This document shows, one piece after another, positions 1 to 10,319 of a stretch of 64,000 nt of DNA; within the stretch, counting starts at the first letter, position 1, and every line of letters begins with the position of its first letter. Origin of the DNA: Mauremys mutica (Eukaryota; Chordata; Testudines; Geoemydidae); NCBI RefSeq assembly GCF_020497125.1, contig NC_059082.1, positions 17,225,965-17,289,964 on the forward strand, read 5' to 3'. A model generated the notes under the pieces. It did no database searches and was not told the DNA's origin. It worked only from the letters and a program-made list of their open reading frames with translations. The position numbers were made by a program, and so were the translations under genes.

Positions 1-845
1 TGCGTAAGGGCCTGGAACCGGAGCTGCGGAAGGTAGGCTCTGGCTAGAGATGAGTCCAGGGTCGCGCCAATAAAATCCAACCTCTGAGTTGGAACTAAGG
101 TGGACTTCTCTATGTTGAGAACTAGGCCTAGGCGCGTGAATAAGTCCTTGATCTCTGCGACATGTTGCTGGACCGTGGCCTGTGAGTCCCCCCTGATGAG
201 CCAGTCGTCCAGGTAGGGAAAAACGGAGATGCCGCGCCGACGGAGGTGGGCGGCAACAACGGCCATGCACTTTGTGAACACCCTTGGGGCCGTGGAGAGG
301 CCAAAGGGGAGTACCGCAAACTGGAAGTGTAGGTGAGCGATTATTAAGTGGAGGAAGCGTCTGTGCGGTGGGAAGATAGCGATATGAAAATAAGCGTCCT
401 TCATATCGAGGGCGGCATACCAGTCTCCCGGATCCAAAGAAGGGATAATGGTCCCGAGGGATACCATGTGGAACTTCACCTTCAGCATGTATGCGTTGAG
501 GTTTCGCAGGTCGAGGATGGGTCGAAGGCCTCCTTTGGACTTGGGGATCAAAAAATAACGGGAATAAAACCCCTTGCCCCGACCGCTCCGATGGCTAGGA
601 GCGAGTGCACCTCTTGTAAGAGTTGCTGCTCGTGAGAGGGGTCCCTGAAGAGGGACCGGGAAGGAGGGTGGGAAGGTGGGGGTGAAACGAATTGGAGTTG
701 GTAACCACGTTCCACAGTGCGTAGGACCCAGGCATCGGTGGTCAGCCGGGCCCACGCTGGGAGGAAATAGGAAAAGCGGTTGGAAAAAGGCAGGGAGGAA
801 TTTGGAGAAAGATCTGGTATGCCGTCCCCGGGCGCATCTTCAAAA
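1..845 (-). pseudogene. DIRS reverse transcriptase fragment, frameshifted
   Basis: The N-terminal part of the pol ORF, overlapping the end of gag in another frame. Reading leftwards: a lead segment containing VERGYQLQF (about 725-695), then EQQLLQEVHSLLAIGAV (about 632-582), then a frame change near 565-585, after which GFYSRYFLIPKSKGG, DPGDWYAALDMKDAYFH (motif at 407-384), LPFGLSTAPRVF and YLDDW (215-201) follow in one frame to the window edge. The two aspartates of YLDDW and the Asp of DMKD are the polymerase metal ligands of this family. Residues usually found between GAV and GFYSR appear to be missing, so a small deletion probably caused the shift. This copy cannot make full-length pol. 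Confidence 0.85.
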
Positions 846-3299
846 AGATGGTTTAGGCCCCGGAGGTTTAGAGGGGGTTCGCCCTTGGGACGGTTGGTTG
901 CCAGGCTGTCGCCTACGTCCTCCGCGACCCTGTCGCCGACCAGAGTCCTGCCTGTAGCGAGGCATATAGTAAGGGCGGTTAAACTGGGGGCGGAACGGAC
1001 GCCTTTGGGTAGCCGGGGTATGCATCCCCAAAGTACGGATGATAACCCTGTTGTCCTTCAGATTTTGAAGTCTGGAGTCCGTCTTTTCCGAGAAGAGCGC
1101 CTTTGAATCAAAAGGAAGGTCCTGAATGGTGTACTGAACTTCAGGAGGGACCGTTGAACTCTGGAGCCAAGAGATCTGGCGCATGGTAACGCCTGAGGCT
1201 ACAGTATGTGCCGCCGAGTCAGCTGCGTCCAAGGAGGCCTGTAACGAGGTGCGCGCTACCTTTTTACCTTCCTCTACGAAGGCCGCGAACTCCTGTTGGG
1301 AATCCTGAGGCAGGAGCTCTTTGTATTTCTCTACCTCAGCCCAAGTGTCATGCCCGTAATGGCTTAGCAAGGCCTGCTGATTAGCCACTCGAATCTGCAG
1401 GGCACCGGCAGAGTAGACCTTGCGACCAAGCAAGTCCATTCGCCTGGCTTCCTTCGACTTAGGAGCCTGGCCTTGCTGGCCGTGCCGCTCTTTGTCGTTG
1501 ACAGACTGCACCACCAACGACGAGGGGACAGGGTGCACATACAAATGCTCATATCCCTTGGAAGGGACCATGTACTTGCGTTCCACCCCTCGGGCTGTGG
1601 GCGCAATAGAGGACGGAGTCTGCCATAAAGTATCAGCGTTCGCCTGGATAGTCTTTATGAAGGGGAGAGCTATGCGGGTTGGAGCGTCCGCGGACAAAAT
1701 AGTCACTATCGGATCGTTCACTTCCGATACCTCCTCAGCCTGGAGATCCATGCGCAGTGCCACCCTGCGAAGGAGCTCTTGGTGCGCCCGTAAGTCAATT
1801 GGCAGGGGACCTGTCGATGACGACCCCGCCACCGCCTCATCGGGGGAAGAGGAGGAAGAAGAAATTCCGGGCATGATGGTGTCCCGGTCAGCGTCTGGAA
1901 CCTGCAAAGCTTCCTGCTCCAGAGGTTCCTGAACAGGCTGAATACCTTCCTCTGCGCCCAATGGTGCCTCAGTGTCAACCGGGGGGCGGCTTACAGTAGC
2001 CTCCGGGATGCGTGACTCGTGTGGTACGGTACGCGTGGGAGGTAGAGGAGCACCTTGGGCTTGGTGGTAGGCCCAAGGGGTCCAATAACCCCACTGATGA
2101 GGGTCCTGGTCCGCGTAATGGGACTGATGTAAGGCTCCTGAAAGGACCTGAGGGTCATGGTCGTCGACATAGTAGCTGTCGGCGTGTGAAGAGGCCGAGG
2201 CGTGTCGAGAGGGCCAGGGGGGTGCAGATAACCCCTGCGCTGAAGTGCCCACGGAAAGCATTTCCCGCCTCTGTGGTGACTGGTGCCGGGAGGCATCCCG
2301 ATATCGAGAGCGGGAGCGAGAATGGGACCTGCGACCGGCACGGTGCCGGGAGGTCGACCGGGATCTCCATGATCAGTGCCGGGAGCGACTCCGCGAGTAG
2401 CGACGGCCATATCGGTACCGAGAGTTTGAGCGGTGCCGGGAATGACGAGTAGGAGAGCGGGAGAATGACCAGTGCCGCAAGTCTGACCGGTACCGCGTAG
2501 TGGAGCGGTGCCGGGACTGCGAGCGGCGTTGCGATCGGCGCCCAGATCGAGATCGGCGTCGAGAGCATGAACGGTGACGAGAACGGGAACGGGATCGGTG
2601 CCGGTCAGAGTCAGTGCCAGCAGGCGGCTTAAACACTGACAGCTTGCCCATGGAGCGGGGCGCCCGCACCGGCGGCGCCGGGGGCGGTGGCACAGCCGGG
2701 TCTGTCAATGCGATGAGGTCCCGTGCCGCCTCGAAGGTCTCCGGAGTTGACGGCAGTGGCATCTCTACCGCGGCTGGAGCCGGGGAGGTCACAGGTGCCG
2801 GGCTCGACGGCCTCTCAGGGGCCGGAGTCGCCGGTGCCAGCAGAAGTGTCTGAGGCGTAGGAACCGGTGCCACGGCAGGTTTCGGTGCCGGGCAGTCCGG
2901 ACGGGGCGCACTCTGGTGCTTCGGAGCCGGCGGTGCCGTAGAGGCAGCGGCCTTTCCCTTCTTCGCCTTCGGCGAGAGAGAGCGTCTTTGGGCCGGTTTC
3001 GGTGCCGATGGTGCTTTCGGTGGCACAGCAGAGTGGCCCGGCGCCGTGGCAGCACTGCGAGAGTCCAGAGGCACAGCGGGCAGTGCCGCGGCCGGAGGGG
3101 TTAAGGCTGCCTCCATTAGGAGTTGTTTAAGCCTAATGTCTCTTTCCCTCTTTGTGCGAGGCTTGAAAGCCTTGCAAATTGGGCACTTAGTGGACAAGTG
3201 CGACTCTCCTACGCACTTTAAGCAGGAGCTATGAGGATCTCCTGTAGGCATAGACCTGCGGCAGGCCGAGCACGGCTTGAAACCCGGGGAGCCGGGCAT
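840..3299 (-). pseudogene. DIRS gag-like protein, one in-frame stop
   Basis: A gag-like structural protein of the DIRS element. The frame opens at ATG 3299-3297 and ends at 840, about 819 codons, but a TGA at 2375-2373 splits it into a 308-residue and a downstream piece. I checked the codons from 2372 to 2262 and the frame stays open there, so it is one ORF with one nonsense codon. The N-terminus has cysteine/histidine pairs (C10, C13, H23, C26, C29, H34, C39, C42) like a zinc-binding fold. Residues about 55-230 are Pro/Ala-rich. From about 235 a long Arg/Ser-dipeptide region spans the stop. The C-terminal 470 residues hold an acidic linker, a conserved globular part with a KALFSEKTDSRLQNLKD segment, and a basic Arg/Gly/Pro tail. 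The RS region suggests RNA binding; it is not evidence of a host SR splicing factor. Confidence 0.82.
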
Positions 3300-3690
3300 A
3301 CGCTCCGGTCCCGGGTGCGGGTGGGGCTAACCCCCGAACCCGCTAACTATCTAACACTAAACAGATTAAACTATCGAAAACAAGAAAACCTAAGCTAAGA
3401 TATTAACTATGTACAAATTTTTACAGAGAAAAACTATGAGGAAGCTAGGGAAGCGGAGGTCAGACAAGCTGCACTCCACTGTTCCAACGACCGACACGGG
3501 CGGTAAGAAGGAACTGACGGTCGGGTGGGTCGGCTGAGGTATATATGCGGTGCCGTTATGGCGCCACTCCAGGGGGCGCTCAGCCGACCCACTGGGGTTG
3601 CTAGGGTAAAAGTCTTCCGACGAATGTGCATGCGGCGCGCACACACCTAACTGGAATGGATATGAGCAATCACTCGAAGAAGAAAATGAA
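3300..3690 (-). repeat. DIRS 5' leader / terminal repeat region
   Basis: Non-coding sequence upstream of the gag start. It contains a purine/AT-rich stretch (3340-3440), then GC-rich sequence with a palindromic GGCGCC/GGGGGCGC block (about 3558-3582) and a CGCGC-rich block (3632-3642). It most likely holds the left terminal repeat and promoter of the element. The right arm of the repeat lies outside the window, so the inverted or split terminal structure cannot be confirmed. Confidence 0.5.
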
Positions 3691-6600
3691 TATATGGCAG
3701 ACAATATGGAAAGCAGACATCAAAAGACATGCTGATGTAGTCAGAATGTTCTTTGCTGAAATATACAAATTTACTTTGAAGAGCATAAAATCTGAGGCCA
3801 ACATTACTTGTTAGTCCATATAGGTTTATTGGATTTCACAAATGGGTGACGCCAAAATTAATATATAATTCCAAAGTTTTAACATATTAGATTACATTTA
3901 GCTTGCTAAATATTACTAATAAACTACATAAAAACAGTCCAATTATATTTTGAATAATGTTTCCCCTATACTGACAAACACATTCAAGGAGCCTATGTAA
4001 ACATTCCATGTGCCAAGCTGAGCTAATCTCTGTGGCTCAGAAACAAAGTAAATGAACTTGATTTTCAAATAGCTCCAGTTAAACTTCATTTTAATCTAAC
4101 ATTCTTAAAAAACATACATTTAAGAGAGTGTTAAGACTGCACAATTAAGCACTAAAAAGTCACGAAATTATAAAGTTCAGGTTTGTGTTCATAACTTTAG
4201 CTCTGTCCCCTTATTAATATGCACTGACAGATTTTAAGTACATGATAACATGTAACTTGAACAATGCAATTTTTTATATTTATATATTTTATACTTATTA
4301 TTCTTATCAGAATGACTTGATTTCTTTTTGTATAATATATTAAATTCTCTTCTCTCTAAGGTATACATCTAACAATTCTGTCAGAGTCCACATATTACAT
4401 ATTTTCTTTCTGAAACGCAGCGCAACCGGCTTTAGGCGCAATTAAAGCCATTTCAGCTGCACATATATGCTAAGACATAGTAAGCCTACGGCAGTGGTGG
4501 TTTTTGTAATGTGACCACATGCCCACTGTAAAATAGATTAAAGACACAACAAATCATTTACTATGAAAGTTTAAATCTTAATAGGTAACCTGTCAATTAC
4601 ATTAATAGTTCCATTATTATATGGGGAATGTGTTTAACATCATCCAAAGCATCTTAATGCTAAAGGCTCTCTGAAACATAAACCAAATTTTAGTGATAAT
4701 TACTTTGAGTAAATTATTTTAATTTGACCTGAGAGGGATACATCTGAACTAACTTACGACTTGAAAAAAAAAATGACCATCAGAACTTTACAGGGTGTTT
4801 AGTGTGCTTGCTGTAGCAAACAACTAAGATGTAGGAAAGTTTGTTTCAATACAGTCAGCCTGAAATCACATTGAAATCCTGAACTAGTATCTTTGATTTC
4901 ACTGTGCTTGAGGGAAACCATGAAACTGCATGTTACTAAAAAAAACAGATGTTTCATTTGAATTGAGTAACCATAGATAACGGAAATAATTTTGCCTAAA
5001 AGACATCTAAGATAAAAATGAAGAAAACCTTCCATAAAACTGTGGAGATACTCAACTTTCTGACTAACAAGGTCATCATTTTTTCTTTCAGCATGATAAC
5101 AGTGCTTTTCTAAGGGTGTCACACTGACAGCACTGGAAATTGCTGAAGCTTCCTTACACTGCTGCACCACTGTCTCAGGGCTCACCTGGAGATAATCACC
5201 TTTAGGCCTGAGGCAAGAGTAATTCAGTCAAAAATGTTCCTTCCTTGCCCCCTATGCTGACACCATCAACAAAGGTTCCAGTTACAATGTGGACACCTGC
5301 CCGCTAGATTCTGAACAAAGAACATTAACTGATCCTCAGTGATACTTCACAAGAATGCGCTGCACAAATTGTAAGATATAAACATTAATACTCTTAAAAT
5401 TGCAGTTGCGAAAATTTAAATTCATCCAATCCCACAAAAAATGAACAACGAATGAACTAACTTTCCAATACAGGATTGGTGATAACCACAAAAAGAGATG
5501 AATATGATGCAAGTTCAGAGATATTTCTACAAAACCACGATTATACTTGGCCTACACACAAGTTATATAAAGAAAGATTTTTCTGTGTATATTTGGCAGC
5601 TGTTTGTCCCTTTCAGCTGTGTTTCTGGGTAATTTTTTCAAAACTGGCAAAACAATCTGGTTCTGCAGCCCTGAACCTGTGTATTTATGATTTTTGAAAG
5701 CTTGAGGTTTTTAAACATGTTTTATCTTGATCTTTTATTTACATGAGTAAGCCTTATAACAAGATACCAAGAGAGAAAAGAATTATGAAAAAAAATTGCC
5801 TACCACTGATCTGAAATTAATGCCTGTCCTGTTAATATTGAAACGATCAAAGATGGAAAATAGGCCAAAAAGAAGCCAAAGAATGACTGAAATTTGTGGC
5901 CATCTGCCCTCAACGTTAGTTTTTTTAAAAACTAACCTCGAAGATCTGTCATTAATGTACTTTTTCAACTACCCCATAGTCATATGGAAATGAGCACACA
6001 TGCTATGTACCACCATGCTGCTTCTGTTTACATTCAATAATTACATCTACTGTAGGAAAATTAAATACTTCAAGCATGCAAATTCAGTTTCCAGCCTTAG
6101 GGTCAAATCTTGAGGACCCTCCAGGGTGGCTACAGAAGATCAAAATTAGAGCAGGAAACATACAGAGCAGAGGCACTGTGTGGGGACTCCACTCCATCCA
6201 CTATACCTAAAAGAATTAGGCTACATGGTGGTTTTTTTCATGGGCCCATGCTGGGATTTGGAAGGCTATTGTAGGTGGGTCTGGAAAGTAGAAGAGTTGC
6301 AAGTGCATCCATTAACTAGAGAAAGTCTCTGAACCCTAAGATGCATGTATATACAGGGGTAGGGTGTGGCTGCTACTACCACTCATATAGTAATTATTAT
6401 GGCCATGCAGTGCAATAGCTCAGTGTGCCACGCCTCTTGGTGAGGAGGGAAGATTCAGTTCCTGACATACTTCTATGATAAAGGGTAAATTGGAACAACT
6501 TTTCTATCCCCCACATTAGATACAATGACAAAAAAGGTGTTAAGGTGTATCCACTAAAAGTATGCTTTCTGTGCTACCAGGAGCATGAATATATTTTTAA

Positions 6601-7316
6601 AAGTGACTTTGAAAGGAATTTTATTACATTAAAAAAGACCTGAAACGTTTTTTATTGTTGTTGCTGCTGCTTTAAAGGATGATTACTATTTTTCTGCATT
6701 AGAAATTCAAGTCCCATCAAGACTGGAAGAATCTATGATGTCTGGAGAGCTTGTGAAAATCACCACAAGTAAACAAGTGAAAGTTGAGCTGGTCAGAGGA
6801 AAAGATATTTTTAGTCAGACAGACTACAACTCTTTTTTGGGGTTGTTCACATCTATTTGATTCCAATAGCTAATTAATACTGTGACTAAAGAAAGATTCT
6901 GTTAAAAGATCCAACTTCATCAACCTTCAGTTAAAGTGCCAAGAGCTCAAAATAAATCTCCCATACTTTCCAATGGTCCTCCAATAAAGCCAGGGAAGAC
7001 CAGACAGTACATTCATTAAATTTTCAAGGTTAAAAAAAAGGGGGGGGGGATCAAAACTTTGTTTTAAAATAAACTTTTCAGGACCATTTCATACATCATA
7101 GGAAGCAAAAAACAACCCCAAAAACAAAACAAAACAAAACACCCCCCCTCCCCAAAAAACCTTCCCCAAATAAATGAATACGCCCAATTTTACAAAATTC
7201 TTTGCTATCACCTTTAACATTTCCCTCTCCCGTAGAGAACACAAAGTGACCATAAAGCCACAGATTAGTTTAGTTCTGGAAATATAACAGATAAATTTGG
7301 ATCTCACATGATTTTG

Positions 7317-7363
<47 letters not shown>

Positions 7364-9388
7364 GTGCTGTTTTTTAATGAATCTGATAAGGGTAAGAGTG
7401 AGGAGGGAAGAAACTTTCTGATCCAAAATTTGTTTGTGGATTTAAAAAAAGCATCAGCATTATCTTCCTTGTTTGTTTACATACAGATGGAAATCTCTAA
7501 AGGCCAAGAATAAAAGTGTTAGCTAATACATGGCTTATTAGAAAAATAATCTCTTCCAATAGTAAACATTTATGCAAACATAGTGCTGCCATAATATCCA
7601 TGTCTGTCAAACTAAATGATAGCAAGAGTGACAGCGGCTTTAGCTGAAAACCAAAGCACTGCAAAATCACACAAATTAGAGAAATAACTACTGTGTGAAA
7701 TTCAATCCTGGTGTAAACTCACTGGCTTCAGTGAAGATGTGCCTGTTTATGCTAGGATTAGATTTGGCCCACTAAGCCTTCTTTTCTAGTTCCCTGCTCA
7801 CTCCAGAAGATTCATCACAGTGCCTTTTTTCTCTTGAAGTTTAGATTTTCTTAAATTATCTATTTGTTTTTAAGAGACCCTTTTGAAAATATACCCCTTG
7901 GTCTTTTGTCAGCTATCAATCCTTCCAGCACTCCTCTTTGGAGTTCCTGAAATTTGTCTGAATCTTCCTGATAATATAATGATCACATTGAACACAATAC
8001 TCAGTGGGACAGATTGCATTACTAAGGATTGCAGGAACCCTACATTTATATATTTTTCTTAATTTCCCCTTCAAAATAATGATCCTCATGGTGTCAGCAC
8101 ACTACAACACTCACACTCACAGTTAGGCATGAATCAGCCTGTGCAGGCCTGTTTTCAAAATGGTTCTATTCTTGATGCTTCAAATGGAAAGTGTGCTTTA
8201 CACATTTAAATATATTAAAAGGAAAGAAGTTAGTGGGAAGCCAAAAAGCCTGTGGAGCTATTCAGGCTTCTTGTATCAGAAGAAACTAAAAGTTAAGTCC
8301 CTTTTCCCCTCAATTCTGTTATTTTAAACACCAAAGTCTGATTTTAAACAGTACTGAAGTTAGAGGGAGCAGCTCAGCACTTCTGAGAAAATAAAGTTTA
8401 ATTTTTTTCCTGCAAATATTAGAAAGGAATGGAAAATTCATATTACGGCAGACTCATGCTCTATTTTCATTTCTATATTGACTCGTGTTTTGTTTTTTTT
8501 AAAAGCCATACAGTGTTGGAGGCAGGATGTAGGTAAGTGTTAAGAATAAGAATATAGTAACATATTATACAGCAGAGACTCTAGACACTACAGTGCACTA
8601 CATTTTAAATTTTTTGATCCAAATATTTCCTACAAGTAAACAAACTCACTAATTTCAGGTCACATATTAGTAACACGAAAGGACTTCTCTTACAGTTAGA
8701 CAAAAGCAAATGTGGTCTAGCCATCTGCAGAACATTGGGAAGGGACTGCCATTTTCCTTGTTTTTACCCTTAGTGCTATGCCCCAAACACGGTCAGACTG
8801 AATTTAGATACTGTTTTCTTAATTTGTAGATTATAAAAGACAAGTAGCATCTGTTACTTACCAGATGTTGATTATAAATGGTGTTAAAATTAATGAGGCC
8901 TTTAGGCAGTGAGCAAAAAATTTGTGGCAATCTGTAGGAGTCTTGGAGATTTTGTCTTGTTTGCTTAGAAAGGGCTAGAGGAACATATTGCTACAAATTC
9001 TGTCATTGGAGAAACAGGGAATCTTTGGGACTTAGAAATTAGCTAGCTCCTATTTAAAATGTAGGTGGGAAGGAAGGAAGACAAAATAAACTAGATAATT
9101 CAAAAACTTGCTAAAAGTCTCTGTTCTCACATGGTAGATTTATAAATTGTCTAGATTAAGGGTCCAAATTTGGCTGATCTGCATTAGTTGTTAAAAATAT
9201 TCCTTTTAGATTATAAATCACATTCCATTCAAATGCTAGGTGACTGCAAGAATAGAATAGTCAATTACTAATATGTTTTAAACATTATAAAGAAGCATAT
9301 CAATTAACATATGTGTATAATATCCTGTGGGAAATGTCTTACTAATAGTATTTGACCATTTATCCTGTTAACTTTCAAGACATGCAAG
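3691..9388. other. Non-coding sequence, probably EFL1 intron
   Basis: AT-rich sequence with no supportable gene. It holds a perfect CA microsatellite (7318-7361), short A- and G-runs (7029-7050, 7120-7150) and a small palindrome around 5914-5935. A short minus-strand open stretch (5303-5202) is bounded by stops and looks locally protein-like, but I could not place it. ORFs longer than 60 codons here lack composition or motifs of real genes. Confidence 0.6.
7318..7361. repeat. (CA)n microsatellite
   Basis: An uninterrupted dinucleotide run of 22 CA units, flanked by unique sequence. Its length and purity make it likely to vary in length between individuals. Confidence 0.98.
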
Positions 9389-9390
9389 TA

Positions 9391-10317
9391 CAGTAGAACC
9401 TCAGTTACGGACACCTCGGGAATGGAGGTTGCCCACACTCTGAAATGCTCCGGAACTCTGAACAAAAGGTTACAGACTTCAGCCAAGGGGAGGCTGGGGC
9501 AGCAGCTACATGGTGGGCGGGGGTGTCAGGACTCTTGACAGGTGGCTCAGGGTTTCTGCTCCACAGGAGCACCAGGGCTCATGGCTTCAGCCCCAAGGCT
9601 TCGCTCCCAGTTTCAGCCTCGTGGGGGGTGCTGGGGCTTGAGCCCAAGAGCTCTGTTCCTGGCTTCTGCCCCACAGGGGGCTCCCGATCTCCCCATGGTT
9701 CCATTCCTGGCTTCAGTGGGGGCAGGGCGGAGGGACAGCAGTGCTGGCGCTCGGGGCTTTAGCTACGGGTGAAGCGCTGGGGCTGAAACCAGCACTCCCG
9801 TCGTAGCTAAAGCCCCAAGCCCTAACGGCCCCCTGCGGGGCTGAAGCTGACAACGGAGCTGCGAGGCTGAAGCACTGAGCCCAGGTGCCATCAGTGGGGC
9901 TGAAGTCGGGAGCAGAGTCGCAGGGCTGAACCTCAAAGCCCCAGTGCTCCCCACAGTCTAAAGCCCTGAGTCCCGGTGTTCCTGAGGGTCAGAAGCTCTG
10001 AGCCCCCCCACTCCACCCTGAGCCCCGTTCCCTACCCTGCGGCTGCAGCCTCAACCTCCTGTGGCTGAAGCCCGGAGCCTCAGTACCCCCCTGTGGGACT
10101 GAAGCCGCCAAGCCACAGCACTCCCCATGTCTAGACCCCTGAGCCCCAATGCTCCCAGGGGTCATAAGCCCTGAGCGCCCCCTCCCCCCAATGGCTGAAG
10201 CCCCTAGGCAGTACAGTATTTGCTGGAGTTTGGTTTTTTGCTGTCTGATTGTCCACAGGGTGTCCGGTTGACTGGTCAATCCGTAACTCTGGTGTTCGTA
10301 TCTTTGAGGTTCTACTG
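9391..10317. mobile_element. Tigger/mariner-type element with GC-rich repetitive core
   Basis: The ends are inverted copies beginning CAGTAGAACCTCA, and each is followed inward by a related TTACGGACACC / ATACGAACACC segment. A TA dinucleotide flanks both ends (9389-9390 and 10318-10319), the target duplication of Tc1/mariner transposons. No transposase is present, so it is non-autonomous. The interior from about 9480 to 10200 is strikingly GC-rich and made of many imperfect copies of a phrase like GGGGCTGAAGCC or its complement, with GAGCCCCAG and TGCTCCC variants, in both orientations. This explains the Pro/Gly/Ser-rich spurious ORFs on both strands. Confidence 0.85.
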
Positions 10318-10319
10318 TA

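Larger units (their letters stand above)
1..3690 (-). mobile_element. DIRS-like tyrosine-recombinase retrotransposon, 5' part, cut by the window edge
   Basis: Minus-strand element read from about 3690 leftwards: a short leader or terminal repeat region (about 3300-3690), a gag-like ORF (3299-840) and a reverse transcriptase ORF (about 845-1) that runs off the window. RNase H, methyltransferase-like and tyrosine recombinase regions, usual in DIRS elements, would lie to the left and are not visible. The class call rests on the RT: its catalytic motif is YLDDW, with DMKDAYFH and LPFGLSTAPRVFTK motifs, typical of DIRS rather than Gypsy, Copia or LINE elements. It lies in the same orientation as EFL1. 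The right boundary is approximate, set where GC-rich sequence stops near 3690. Its sequence is far more GC-rich than the intron around it. Confidence 0.85.

Noticed and set aside
348..635. Plus-strand ORF of 95 codons
   Set aside because: It is antisense to the DIRS reverse transcriptase, whose conserved motifs are on the minus strand.
2373..3299. Arg/Ser-rich protein as a host SR-type splicing factor
   Set aside because: It continues in frame into a DIRS gag C-terminus and lies directly upstream of a DIRS reverse transcriptase; there is no RNA-recognition motif.
4799..5185. 128-codon minus-strand ORF as a gene
   Set aside because: No domain or coding-like composition, and no start context or matching splice sites.
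9445..10279. Pro/Gly/Ser-rich ORFs on both strands
   Set aside because: They are by-products of the GC-rich repetitive core of a non-autonomous transposon.
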